A stretch of DNA of 64,000 nucleotides from Opisthorchis felineus (taxonomy: Eukaryota; Platyhelminthes; Trematoda; Opisthorchiida; Opisthorchiidae), in assembly GCA_004794785.1 (NCBI GenBank), contig SJOL01009709.1:1-64000 (forward strand), read 5' to 3'. Positions 47,593-60,300 of the stretch are shown here, in pieces. Each line of letters starts with the position of its first letter. The stretch's first letter is position 1. The notes under the pieces were generated by a model, which worked only from the letters and a program-made list of their open reading frames with translations, was not told the DNA's origin and made no database searches. The translations under genes were made by a program, and so were the position numbers.

Positions 47593-48089
47593 TTCACCAG
47601 TGTATTACACATAGACCGCCAGCCACTGACATACACACGGAGAATAAGTGTACTTTCGTGTTCGTTCGTGAGCCGCTATCTAGTTGCATACTCTAGGTGA
47701 ATGTTCCACAGAATATTCGTTTCAAAATTTCCGCTTCAGACGACGTTTAATGTTGAATTACAGCACCTGGTGTACAAAAGCACGTATTCAATATACTCTT
47801 CTGTTCGTGGTTTCAACCCGTGCTATCGGACGTCATTTAACTGTGCTGCCTAAATGCGATATTACTGTATGAAATGCAAGCAACAAGTTATTGTGAACCG
47901 ATATTCTTTATAAAAATGGTATGAAGTGGAATTAGGTAACTGAATACTGCGGGTAGATCTACTTTTCAACTGAGTTGATGGACTCTGAGGACCCGATCTT
48001 CGTCCTTCTAACGTATTGAACTCTCAGAATGTCCTACGTGATAAGTCTTTTGAGAAAAGTTTCACTGCAGTATATTTGAGCTAAGAGTT

Positions 48090-51000
48090 CAGCAACTCCA
48101 GACAGGGATAACCACCCTGTTTGGTTTCAATGTGCTGGTTACTTTCGACAATGTACAATACGAATCATCTGGCGCCTCCGCACCAGCTCCAACCAGTACA
48201 CAGGAGAGACTAGTGGGGCTCACGTGCGAGGAATGTGGCAAGTGCTGAAAATCGAAAACTGGCTCGGTAGCCCACCATCGAGTTCACGACAATGGCCCAA
48301 TTGGCCTGTGCTGATTGTTCCCGCCTTTTTCAGACAAAGATTGGCCTGAGTCAACATCGCCGGCACGTACACTCCACCCAGCATAATGCAGATAAGCTTG
48401 GACGAGTGAAGTATTCTGGTGCCCGCTGATCCCAACAAGGGTCACAATCGCTCTTGCGCCTGGCTAACAATTTATATCCGTCTTGTGGCACGCGAACCGC
48501 GCTGTTCGCGAGATTGGAGCAGTATTTTCCTGGTCGATCGGCTATCAGCATCAAAGCCAGGTTACGGGTGCTTAACTGGCAAGTACAATAGGACGAATCA
48601 TCATCTGGTGGCCCTGACCAAACTATCGGTCAAATAGCGCCCTACTTGTCAGAAGCTGATGACTATAGCGTTTGGTTTAAACAAACCGTGGATTGCGCTG
48701 TGTCACTCTTGGAATCCCATGCTGACAGTTCGCTCGCTAGTGTTGACCTCCTGGCATTTGCCCGAGGGTTACAGTCTGGCATCATGACACCGGAGCAAGT
48801 CTTGTCACTTCTGGATCTCCCCTCCTCCAGGACATTTCCGCACACCTGGAAAACTGTATCCCGACGCCGTCGTCAGGTAGCCCATGACATGCCGGTCAAC
48901 CGAAAGCAGATCCGCCGAGCCAACTATGCCGCCATCCAGACCCTATACCACCAAAGACGGAAAGATGCAGCGTCTGCTGTGCTCGATGGGTCATGGAGGA
49001 TCTACACAAAGGTAACTGCGGTCCAACTCTGGATGCCGAGCAGTACTGGAAACAGGTGCTCTCAGCTGCAAAACACGTGGATAGCCGGCCAAGTCGCGTA
49101 GTAGTACCATCCGATTGGAGCTTGATCGAGCCAATTAAAGGAGAGGAAGTCGGACGTACGATTCGTTTAATGGACAATTCGTCCCCAGGCCTGGACAAGC
49201 TCACGCCCAGGATGCTTCGCCGGTTCAATGTTAACGCGCTTGCTGGGTATTTCAACTTACTCTTATTATCTGGGGGTTGTCCCCCACCTCTGTGTCGCGC
49301 CCCTATTACTCTAGTTACGAAGGTCCCAAATCCGACTTCACCGGATTAACTGAGACCGATCTCCGTGTCATCCATTCTTGTCCGATGCTTTCATAAGGTG
49401 CTTGCTGATCGCTGAAGTCGTAGATTGCAACTGCCTTCACTCCATCGAGATAGTTGTTTGGTAGCTACATCACTGTTACATGCCCTGCTTCGTCACTCCT
49501 CAGCGACTGCTTCTAACCTGAGCTTGGCGTTTGTTGATATCTCGAAAGCGTTCGATTCGGTTTCGCATGACACAATCATCAGATCTGCCAAGGCGTTTGG
49601 AGCACCGTCACCTCTAGTTCGATACATCGCCTAATCCTATGAGAATGCTGTAGCAGTTTTCCCAAATTACGAGGGTGTGAGGCAAAGAGATACATTCTCC
49701 CCATTATTGTTCATCATGGCAGTGGATGAGGTTCATGGATTGTCGATGCCGCAACTGGGATATCAGTTCCATGACACCCTAGTAGATGGTTTTACCTTCG
49801 CTGACGACTGGGTCGTGTGTGCAGAAAGTCAGCCTCGCCTTTGAGAGAAGCTTGAGGCTGCTGCTGTTGAGTTAGGAAGAGCTGGTATGAAGATAAACGC
49901 CCGAAGGACGGAAGCGATGGCGATTTGTGGGGACAGGGAACATCGGGCGGCAGCAGTCTCAGTCGAACCATTTTGCTTCGCCGAGGAACTCATCGCTCCT
50001 CTGGGTCCGACAGACACCGTGACATATTTGGGCATCCCCTTTAATTTCAAGGGGAAAGGAGTTTTGAACCACCGACAGCATCTGCTCAAACTGCTCGATG
50101 AGATGACGCGTGCTCCGTTGAAGCCGCATCAAAGAATTAAGATCATGAGAAAATACCTGATACCGAGGCTGACATATTCGCTCGTGCTAGGCCAAGTCCA
50201 CCGAAACACGCTCAAAAGGTTGGACAACTACATCAGGCAATCTATTCGTGGCTGGCTACGTCTACCGAAGGACACCTCGATCAGCTACATCCACGCCAGT
50301 CAACAACATGGGGGACTTGGTATCCCAAGTCTGCGTGCAACAATCCCGATGCAGCGGAGAGCGCGCATGGAAGAGCTCCTTTCTACCCAGTGCCGAGTAC
50401 TACGCAATGTGGTCAACGATTCCGCATTTGGCAAGATTGTTCGGGATCTCAGCCTTCCGATCCGAGTCCATGGTGCATGCCTAAGCACCAAGGAAGAGCT
50501 GGTGGCTGCTTGGGGTGATAGTTTGCACAACAGCGTTGGCGGTCGCGGTTTACGAGAGTTGGTCGCTTCGCCTCTTTCGAATCGATGGCTTGTATTTCCA
50601 GAACGATTGTTTCCTCGGGTATCTATCCGCGGTATCCAGCCCCGATGCAACCTCCTCTGGACGAGAGTTAGAAGCGCTCGGCATGGTCATGGTGGCCAAA
50701 CGATCTTATGTCATGGAAACCGTGGCAAACCGGAGATTTTGGTGCATATTTTGCAGTCCTGCTCGATCATGTATAATGCCAGATGTGCTCGTCATAATCG
50801 GCTTGCAAGAGAACTCGCAAAACGTCTCCGTCCCCTGGGATACACCATCTTCGAGGAGTTGAGAGCACCTACTTCGACGTCATTCATCAAGCCTGACCTA
50901 ATCGCTGTTCGGGAGCGTCGAGCAACTGTGATAGACGTTAGCGTAGTCTCGGATGGGCGCGGAGTGACTGTGTGGAATGAGAAGAAGCAGAAGTATAGTG

Positions 51001-51563
51001 CTGATGAATATTCCCTCGCCATAATCTCAGCCCTACGCGCAATTGGTTGTGAGGTCGACTTCTTGGTCCACCAACCGATGATCATCTCTTATCGAGGGAT
51101 CTGCTTTCGTCAATCCGCCAATGCTTTTATTCGACTGGGACTTCCTAAGTTCACAGTCAGTGACTTGTGTTTGCTTGCCATTGTGGGCTCTCTGCTTACT
51201 TACGACACTTTTATGCGTGGTACATGGCGTTGAGTGTACATTCTTGCCATTGAATCTCACACCAGACTCAGTAGGACGGACACTTTGTGCCTGATGTGCG
51301 AGTCTTGACTGTGCTAGCGCTGACCGCGCCTTGAAGAGCATTCAGCATTGTTTGTCCTTTCTTCGGTTGTTGGTCTTTACACGCGTGTTTCCATACCAAA
51401 ATTCTTACATACGTTGGAATTCATCTTATCTGACTGGAACTGTTGGTGGCATGACTTCGAAAGAGACGTTTCTCTCTTTTACCTCATATTCTCCTCTAAC
51501 ACTTTCACACTCATCGCTTGCATTTACTTTTTATGTCTGTGAACATGCTCTTCAAAAATAAAC
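48090..51563 (+). mobile_element. R2-superclade non-LTR retrotransposon, nearly full length, inactivated
   Basis: Two N-terminal C2H2 fingers come first (CEEC from 48225; CADC...HRRHVH 48307-48372), in different frames. A Myb-like segment follows, ending FPGRSAISIKARLRVLNW (to about 48580). The reverse transcriptase has LAFVDISKAFDSVSHDTII, the GVRQ block with D-x-FSPLLF, and FADD at 49797-49808. From 49887 an intact 448-codon frame carries the thumb, a CCHC-like block (EILVHILQSC, RHNRLARELAKRL) and the restriction-like endonuclease core KPDLIAV...VIDVSVVSDGRG. Defects: TGA 48427 and TAG 48589, a one-base shift near 49000, then TAA 49347, TGA 49413, TAA 49632 and TGA 49842. The 3' part ends near an AATAAA at 51557. 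R2 elements normally sit in 28S rRNA genes, but no rRNA flanks this copy. Confidence 0.9.
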
Positions 51564-51564
51564 G

Positions 51565-54500
51565 ATAACTTAAACACATATCTGTTTGGCTACTTCACCG
51601 TTCTGCTCTCATATGGCCTAGTTATCACAGGCAATGTACCTTTATAAAGTACGGGCACTGAAGCATATCAGTCACATGCTTTCTCAGTATAGCGCCCAAA
51701 AGCGCTCTTCATTTGTAGCCATAGCAAGATATTTACCAGGTATATTTTTCAGTAAAAATGTACTCACCTGCTCCGTTAAGGGTTAGAACCACGGTCATCC
51801 ATTAACAACATTAGGAAACAATTTCACCCTGGCTAGCGTCACCAATGGACTAAATCGGTGCTTCTGAGTTTTGTTTCGTAAAATATGCGTACCAATTGCT
51901 GTACGTTTTCTGAGCACTGACTGATTTCGGAAGAAAGTCGATCAATAGCACGAAGGGTGAATGAGTATGGCTTCCACGCTCGTTAATGCAGGTGGCCGGA
52001 TTTTGATTTGCACTAGTGTAGAGAGCGACGTGATCTTAAATGGTAAAATAAGATAAAGCTGCACCACGATAAATCGCATAATCTGTGTTGGAATGATCAC
52101 TTGCAGGTTACTGTGCATTTTCAGCATGCCTAGGTTCCCTAATTTAAAAGTAATTTAAAAGTACAAGCCATCTGGTGTCACAGGGCTCAAGAAGGGCTTC
52201 AGTGACGCACTCTACCAGGCACAGACACAAGCAACTTTCATATGGATGCCAACCGTAAGCAGCCTATGTGAATTTTTGAAGAACAGGGCCTGTGAAAATT
52301 ACTGGAGGACAATATAGCTCCTTAGTCGGTACGCGTTGTGGTTATTCAAGAGGGATATACTTTCTGGAGTCAGGGTTAGAAATTATTGCTTTAAAATAGT
52401 TCCTATTAGGTATTTTCCCTCAAACACAGTGACCGGTACGTTTTTTATCACGAGCTTAGGATACAAAAGAAATTTATCCAGGCTCCGGTCGATCAGAACA
52501 TTTGTTTTCTGGATCACCCGTCTTGAGATGTGGTCTTTCTTTGGCACGAGAAAATACAGAATCTAGTTATTCTAATTATGGGTGATAGATGTAATCTAAA
52601 TCCGGCAGTCGCCTTTTCCGAATTCGGATGCAATCATTCACTACGGAAGTATTTGGGTAAAGAAAATCAAGCATTTAATTGAAGTAATTAATTGGCAATT
52701 AGTCGGTTAGGGACTCCCCTGAATTTCGGAGGTAAGCATTGCTCATGATCCCTTATAAGGAGGAAACAACTGCGTAGTTCTTCTCAGCATCAATTCGTTT
52801 CACTTGCAGGGTAAAATCTCTATTAAAATTTCCAAATCCCTTCACACTAAAATTAAATGAAGCAGTTTGGCGACGGAAGAATAAGAGCCAGCAGCGAGTA
52901 TATTCTTTTCCCAACTGTTCGGAACTGAAGATTTCTTCTCCATTTTTATTGCTTTTTCAATTTTTATTTAAAAGACACCAAAAACACCGCCGAACAGGTT
53001 ACTTATATTTCAAAACAAGCGGATGTAAGATGTTCCAGGTATTATTTTTCAGTCAACCGATGTTTACGATCAGGACAGAATGGGCTCCAAATGTCCAGTG
53101 CTGATCGATTTTATTACTGGAGCTCAGGTATTTAGCTGTGTTTAAACAAATATTTCGTGTCACAATTGAGCTGCATAATTTCTTTATTCGGTAGAACACT
53201 CGTAGACCTACTCACCTAGTGAAGCAATTTGTTATTTCAGAAAATATTGAGTAGGTAAACACGCGTAGTAACAGACGCTGGCCACATCATTTCTATCTCA
53301 CATATTTGATTGATAACGTAGCAGTATTAGTCGTTCCGTGACAACTATTGTGTCCGTTTTTTGGTCTGCAGAAAAAAATAAAGTAGATAATCCATGGTAT
53401 TTGTGCTGACCTGACCTCAGAGTGAAGCATATTTTTAAAAGGTTGTGTGTATGGTGACATAGTCCCTGATTTGTGCCTCCTTTGAAAACAGTTGCCGCGC
53501 AATCTGCATGAACTAATTTATGTCTTTAAGGAGTTGTAACTTCTAATAGTAAAACACATGACATTGGGGAATTTAAAGCCCATTGTGCAAAGCATCACCT
53601 ACTGTGAAGTGAATCTTAGAACGTAATATTCGATGATACCATCTGGAAAATCCAGAGTGCGAGAAAATAAACCGGATGAAAAGAAAAACAGCGGATAGTA
53701 TCAGCCGGCAGTATTTGTTTATCGACATAAGGTTATTAAATTATTTCAACATTACTCAAACCATAAGGCAGCTTGTTTTAGAAACTGAAAGTTTTAAGGG
53801 AAGCAACTCCAAAACCGTGGTGGCCCGAATACGGCAATTTAGAAGAGGGTAGAGTTAAGCTACAGAGAACGGTTATCATGTTGAAATATGTACAAATACC
53901 TCTTTCAGTAGTCGAATATAAATCAAGACGAAGTAACTCACTTGGAACTGAATAATCACCAACGAGTGTATTTACTGGCTTAAATTCCTCCAAGTCGAAT
54001 GGTTCATTTGTGAGGTGATGGACACAAAAATATGTTCAGATTAGTGAAAGGGTAACATCATCAGAATGTAGGGTGATATAAGTTTGAGAAAGTGCTAACG
54101 AGGCGTAGGAATGAATAAAGCCAAAGGGGAAATTGAAACGAGTGCAGTGAATTGCAGGAAGTAAAAGGAAAACCAGTAAGTACAATAGTACAGGAGCAGT
54201 GGCTTCCCAAAATCAGATGGTGGATTTAGTTGACACCGTTTTGAAAAATAACGCTAAGCCTTCGAACGAAGTTTGATAGGGTTAAGAAGATTGCTAGGTA
54301 TTAACTAATTTATCCAGCAGCACCTCGAAATAACTCGAGTCTTCGGGCGAGCGGTATTCATTTGGAACATAGGCAGCTGACTGCCCAAAATTGTTCGATG
54401 ATTTCCGAAAGCTGTAAGCTATCCAGACTGGTATTTATCAAACCAGCGTTAACAAACCTCATGATGGCGAATGGTGAGAGTGCTTGAGCAATGCACAACG

Positions 54501-56140
54501 CACATAAATATTTGATACAGACAGTTGTGCGTAGGTCATTGCAAAATTCCGCTCTATATGGACGGCATCCTAGGAAAGGAAAAAAATCTAGGAAATACCA
54601 TCTCGGCCGGTTTATTGGAGTTTTTCTTTGTTCATGTCACAAGGTACAAATTCGCACCAGAGCTTATTCTATAGTTGAGGTAGTCGCCTGAATACTACAT
54701 ACTTACCAGATTTTATTCATGCTTTCCTACGGTGGGTAGGTGGAAGAGAACAATCTGTGGTAGGCACCGGGTTTTTGCTTTATGGGTGCGGTCACTGCAG
54801 AATTCGGGTTGATTTGACAAATTTTACAGAATGGTCCTGCTATGAGGTACCATGTTTACCTGAATTTAAGAAAATAGATCGGTGAGAAACAGTGTACACA
54901 GGAACATCAATACTGACACAGAAAACATGGTGGTGACAAGCAGCGGATGGGAAGCAGGAGCCACATGTTTAGTTCTAGAACAGTCCACTTCTTCGCTAGC
55001 ACCACTAGCAACACACCACCGGTAACGGCAAATTCTAGCGCTTCAGGAAGTCACGAAGTACCACCGCAGCACTTACAACGGCATAAAGGAAGCAGTGGAA
55101 ACTAAGGGTTCTCGAGCACCGTCGAGCTGTTAGGGTGAAGTGCAAACACGGAACAGAGAGGAGAGTATAGCCCACATGCGCTGTTTTCCGTCACACTCAG
55201 AAGTGCGTCTAAACCGCGTTACAGTCAGACATTGAGAAATATGGGTAAGAAAAATCACGTGCTAGGTAGTGCGCCATTGAACACTTGATGAGAGGAATGA
55301 CCTTGGCCACATATCTCTTGGCCAAATGATTAGGGCCGCATCAGGTTTATTCCAAAATAGAGCGAATTTTCTCCTCGGGACGCAGCTTCGTAAAACAGAG
55401 AAATAAAACTTGGAAACAGGTTGTCGATAGTAATCCATGTGCGACAGAAGCATTCAACAACTTATCATGCATAGTGTTAATCGAAGTTCACGGAACATAC
55501 AGAAAAAATACGGCACGACAGATGAAAGAATTCGGAAACATCTGGTCACTCATTTGTGGTTTGAGCTAGTGTAAAGTCGGAGCAAGTTACGCTGAGTAGA
55601 GTCAACCATGACGGTCGCGCGAAAAATGCTTACTCCAAAGTCAGAACTGATTGATGACTGTTTTCAATTAAAATCCGGTAAACCTTGCAAGCACTCAGAA
55701 TCTGATAGAAAATCCATATGAGGAATGTTCACTGCAACGTACATTTGTAAGCATCCTGTGACAATACCTATTACATGTTCTTCATATGTTATGCTGGTAC
55801 TGTAAACGAAGTTTACTAATTCCAAATAGACAAACAGTTAGAGAAAATGTCAAACGTCAACGAACAGAAAAGCTTTAGAACAAACCAAAAAAATTAACTT
55901 GGCATTAGATCTCATAACCGAAGCATTGTATTCAAGTGCACCCGTAAAGCTGGTTTTCGTCAAATAAAGCGTTAGCGGTTTATGACGATGTGATCGAATG
56001 AAGTTGTGGTCGGTCTCTACACTTTGATTTCTGCTTACGGTTAAGTTTATGCCTTCCTTCAGAAATTTGAAAGCCTCAATGGACAACAGCTGCAGATGTT
56101 GTAACCATACTATCCACTACGAAATTTCTTTCAATTTCAG
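51565..56140. other. long stretch without recognisable gene
   Basis: A minus-strand segment near 53.95 kb (EEFKPVNTLVGDYSVP before a GTGAGT donor) was considered but has no acceptor or clear start. Nothing else seen. Confidence 0.3.
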
Positions 56141-56218
56141 TGCAGAGCTATGCACTTTCGGCCCAAATGATAACACGCCATCTGATGTCAGCAACGTAGC
56201 AGTGATATTTTGGTGCAG
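56141..56218 (+). CDS. candidate 78-bp internal exon
   Basis: The acceptor TTTCTTTCAATTTCAG (ending 56140) opens into AELCTFGPNDNTPSDVSNVA then VIFWCR and a GTGGGA donor. The exon enters needing one base and leaves with two. Its two cysteines suggest an extracellular region. No family is recognised, and no partner exons were found. Confidence 0.28.
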
Positions 56219-56849
56219 GTGGGATGCTGCCACAGTGCAGTTAGAATGGCACAGGCGCTGGGTGAATTCGTTTAATTTCTGGAACAATGAGGTTCAACAA
56301 TGAAGTATTGGCTTGTCAGAAGTAAACTCCTGTAACAAGGAAACGGAATTTTCGAAAGGTTGGTCGCACAGTTATGGAGTGATCGGTCAATGCACGTTAT
56401 GTCCAGGGTAATCCAAGGGTAACGTTGATTGTATTTTGAAGGCCAAAATTAACTGACTATGGCGGCTTCAGTGAACTTGCGGCCACTTGAGTTCTGATGG
56501 CTGAACAATAAAGTGAATGCTGTGGTCAAGTCAGCTTAGCGGCCAGCGCCCGGAAGATGCTCACCGTTTTCTGACTGTGGTAGCGTACATTTGGATAGGG
56601 TTCCCGAACTTTGGCCTATTATTAGGATCCAAGCCCAAAATGAATGTCCTTGAGTCAGGTTTAGATCTCGGAGTTCAGTAGCACTGTGCGCTCCGTTAGA
56701 GCTGAGTATAGATTTATGTTTTGCTCGAACAGTTTAATCATCCCCTTTGAATTGGAGTTCCATGAGTATAGCTTCTATCACAGCTCCTGTGACAACTAGG
56801 AGTTTGTAGTTTTATCTCAGTGTATCGCTTAATGATCTGATTGGGATAT

Positions 56850-57310
56850 TCATCTTGCTCTAGGATATTTACGAGGAGATTTAGCTCAATTTCAGATGAA
56901 TCTGGTTTGGAGGCCCCCGTGTTTGTGAGAACAAGCTTTTGAGGAAACTAGATCATGTAGATGTTTTGAAAGAACGCTACGTTTAACAGATATATCTAAT
57001 GCACGTTTAGGCAGTTTGCACAAATACGGACAGCAGTCATTAAGTCATTCTTTACAGGTTACTGTGAAATTTGGCTGAATGGTATGGATGCGTTGGACAA
57101 GCTTGAGGGCTACATTCTTAATCTCTGAAATGACCAGCTTATCATCGGCGTAAAGCTTCCAGTTCACTAGTTCTGTTATAGTACTACTAAACCACCTCTC
57201 TGTCGTAACCATAAAAGTGGGTCCAGTGGTTTCTTCATCAGCCTGACCACAAAGTAGATTATGAAAACTGGAGGCTAACTTTTTCGACACAGATCAGAAG
57301 AAGAAACTCC
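56850..57310 (-). mobile_element. Penelope-like reverse transcriptase fragment
   Basis: The minus-strand frame 57290-57045 reads HNLLCGQADEETTGPTFMV, then TITELVNWKLYADDKLVIS and LVQRIHTIQPNFTVTCKE. Penelope-type reverse transcriptases have a Q.DG..MGSPLGP block, then ..ELV..KRYVDD, then a line ending in HP.I.FT.E.E; the order and spacing agree, with YADD (57141-57152) as the catalytic box. Beyond the stop at 57045, pieces such as LDISVKR continue in other frames. The glycine-serine-proline turn is eroded. A CR1-type LINE also uses YADD, but its following sequence would differ. Only the palm region remains. Confidence 0.45.
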
Positions 57311-57314
57311 ATTT

Positions 57315-60300
57315 GAAAAGCAAGTTAAATAATTTTATGCACTATCGAAGGTACACAAAGCTCGGGCATTGAACAACTAATTGGTTTTAGGTGTCAGTGG
57401 GACATATAGTTGAACCATCCATCTTCAAAAAGGAGATTGAAGATGCTTTCGTCCTTCTACTCTGTTACTCAGTATCACTGAAGAAAAACTGTGAATAAAC
57501 TTATTGTTCGCAAGGGAAATATGTTGGCTTCTGGAGCCTTGGTTGAACGTTCAAGACACAAACTGCCAAGCAGCTTGATCTAGCCTGAACTAGCACAATT
57601 TGGTGAAAGTCGACTAGGAATGTTTTGGAACACAAAGGCCGGTCACATATTTTTCATTTCACCTGCACGCTGAATACACACACGAGTGGCAGTGCCATTT
57701 TGTTGGGTGGCTAATATATTCCCCTTGTTATACGAAAGTTTCGATACAAAGCCATGACTAGTAAGAATGTGAAGTACACTTCCTTGAAGGAGACCGTGCT
57801 GTTTGTCCTCTCCTGGAGGAGTATGGTTCGGTAAAGTGTAGTAAATATAAGGCTTTATTATCTGTCATTGGTGTACCAAGTGCCGGCTAATTGCCAAAGG
57901 TTGTAGAAGTTATCCTGTTTAACGAAAATCCCAACATTACGGTTACGTACTAATGTACTAATGAAGTTCAATTCATACCGAATTGTCCTTTTCCTTAGTG
58001 AAAGGCTGAGAAGGTATTTTAAAGAAGGCCTTTTGAGGTGTATGATAAACCGAATAGAATGTAGGATCGTAAACTATGGTTCCTAGTGCTTTCCCTAGAG
58101 TGCCCTGTTCAGAAGTTTCAACAAAAGCCGCCTCATAGAATAAAATGGATAAAAAATAGTTCCAAATCCTGCAGAAGTTTGCAAAACCCCCTCAAGCATT
58201 TCTTTGAATGCTGACTGTAGTTTGAACTTCATCTTTCGCAGTCCCAGAAGAAGGAAAGGTCGCACTTTCACCAATGCACTTACCGATAGATTCTTCAGTT
58301 CATTCTCGAAGAACACCTCCCGAATAGACTTTGACCGTACACTGAGAGGTAAACAAAATACAACTGAAATATATGAGGATCAGAAAGAACGTTTACATTT
58401 ATTCTGGTTTCACTAGTACATGGGACACAGTTCAGTGAATTACTGAGTAGCGCAGAACAGTCTAGTCTCAGCGACGAGTATATGATGAAAAAAATCAAAA
58501 CTGATAGAAACATAGGAGCGACACCATGAGATAGGAAGTTGGATTCAATGTTAACCGTTTCCTGGACTTTCGCATATGATCAAGTTTCTTCCTTAGATTG
58601 GAAACAAAGCAATCCTCAACCGATGGATCGACCTCTGTAAAGATAGAAAATCCTGTAAAAATCTGGTGGATTTTACCTCCTGGGAACTGTCCTGGAGGAT
58701 GGTCTGCCTACGCGGTGATCACTGATGGGATAATTACTGACAAAGCAAATTCTGTTTGGAGGAACCTAGATGGACAGTAGGGATACAACCATCCGTTAAT
58801 AAATTACTAATAATAAATAACGAGTTAAGGTTCACAGCAGCCCTGTGATAACAGTTATTGCGATAACTACATTGCTTGCTGCTTGCATTAGCCTGCCTTT
58901 TACGTAGACAACAAGACCCTTAAGGTGCTAGGAGGTGAGGGACAAGTCTCCACTTGTTTATCAGCTAAATCACACCAGCAGGAAAATTCAACACTAGTGT
59001 AACAGATGTGCAAGATAAGACACAAGACAAATTTATTGAAGGCAGATGCACTAACCCCACATAGACGGAGCGTTTGTTAGGTTTCTGTGAATTCATTTTA
59101 TGTGTCTGGGTCAAGTGGGCGTGGTCCAACAACTCTATGGCTTGAAAGTCTGTTTTTTTTTTCGGGGTTTTGCCATGTTCAGGATAACATAATGGCAGAC
59201 AAGCTTGGTTAAGCAATTTACCCAGCATTGGGTAGATGAGTTAGTTGCAAACTATTTATAGAAGCACAAAACGTTCCTACGGTAATTACTTTGAACCAGA
59301 CCCTTATTTTACCGGAGCTTGAAGGAAATGACAAGTGATATCAGCGTCTTCATATTGAAGGAATAAAGAAGTAGCTACGGATATGCCATTGTGCTAGGGC
59401 TGGATTTCAGCAGAACTCTGCGTCTTTGTCCTCCACTCCTATTATATCGGGTTTACTTTAGCATCAGTGAGTTGGGCACAACACCACAGTCGACGCCGCG
59501 TAAACCGCTTGTGGTTTTTCCACTAAGCTCAGGTGTCGAGTGAATAGGCCACCCTTGAGCAGAAGTCAGTCATTCATATAAGAACCAAAGGTAGTGTTCC
59601 TCTTGAAGATTACCGCATTTTTTTGGTTGAAGATATCAACGGCCTGGGATATCTATAGCCTTGTGGTTTCCACTCGCATGCACATCGACATGTCGCCTAG
59701 ATTACTACATCCGAATATCGTTATGTATCACGAATGGGTAGCGCAGTAAGCACCGAAAAGATTATACGCTTGAAAGCAATCTTATTTTACCAAACCCATG
59801 TTTAACGATGAATGTACTCCTTCTCGTTCATATTCCTATTCTCAGAGCGACCGACTGGAGAAAATAAATAATAAATAAACAATGATCTACCAGTGAAAGT
59901 TTAACTGCCCCTACTGAAGATTTTTCCGCGTGACTAGATGGATGCGGCTGAGGTTTCCACCTGAACTACCCGAATAATTTCCTGTGCGGTTACCAGCCGA
60001 TTGGAAGAATGTTTTTCAATCATCAGGTGGCCATCAGAATGTCAATGCCACGTGTTTAAGCCGGAAATACATCTTTACTAACTTGCCATCTGGCTCCGGA
60101 TACTTTGTGTTGTGAATGAGCACCATATATTATGTCGTTCTGTACCCAAACTGAAGAACGAAAATTGTTCACGCCAAATATCCAGTTCACGCTGCCCAAG
60201 TCTCTTCGTATTTGACACCGCTGAAAAGAAGCTAGATAGGAATGATGAAGAAGACCGACCTAAACAGAGGCTCGATATTTGAGGTAGTCTGATAATGCAA

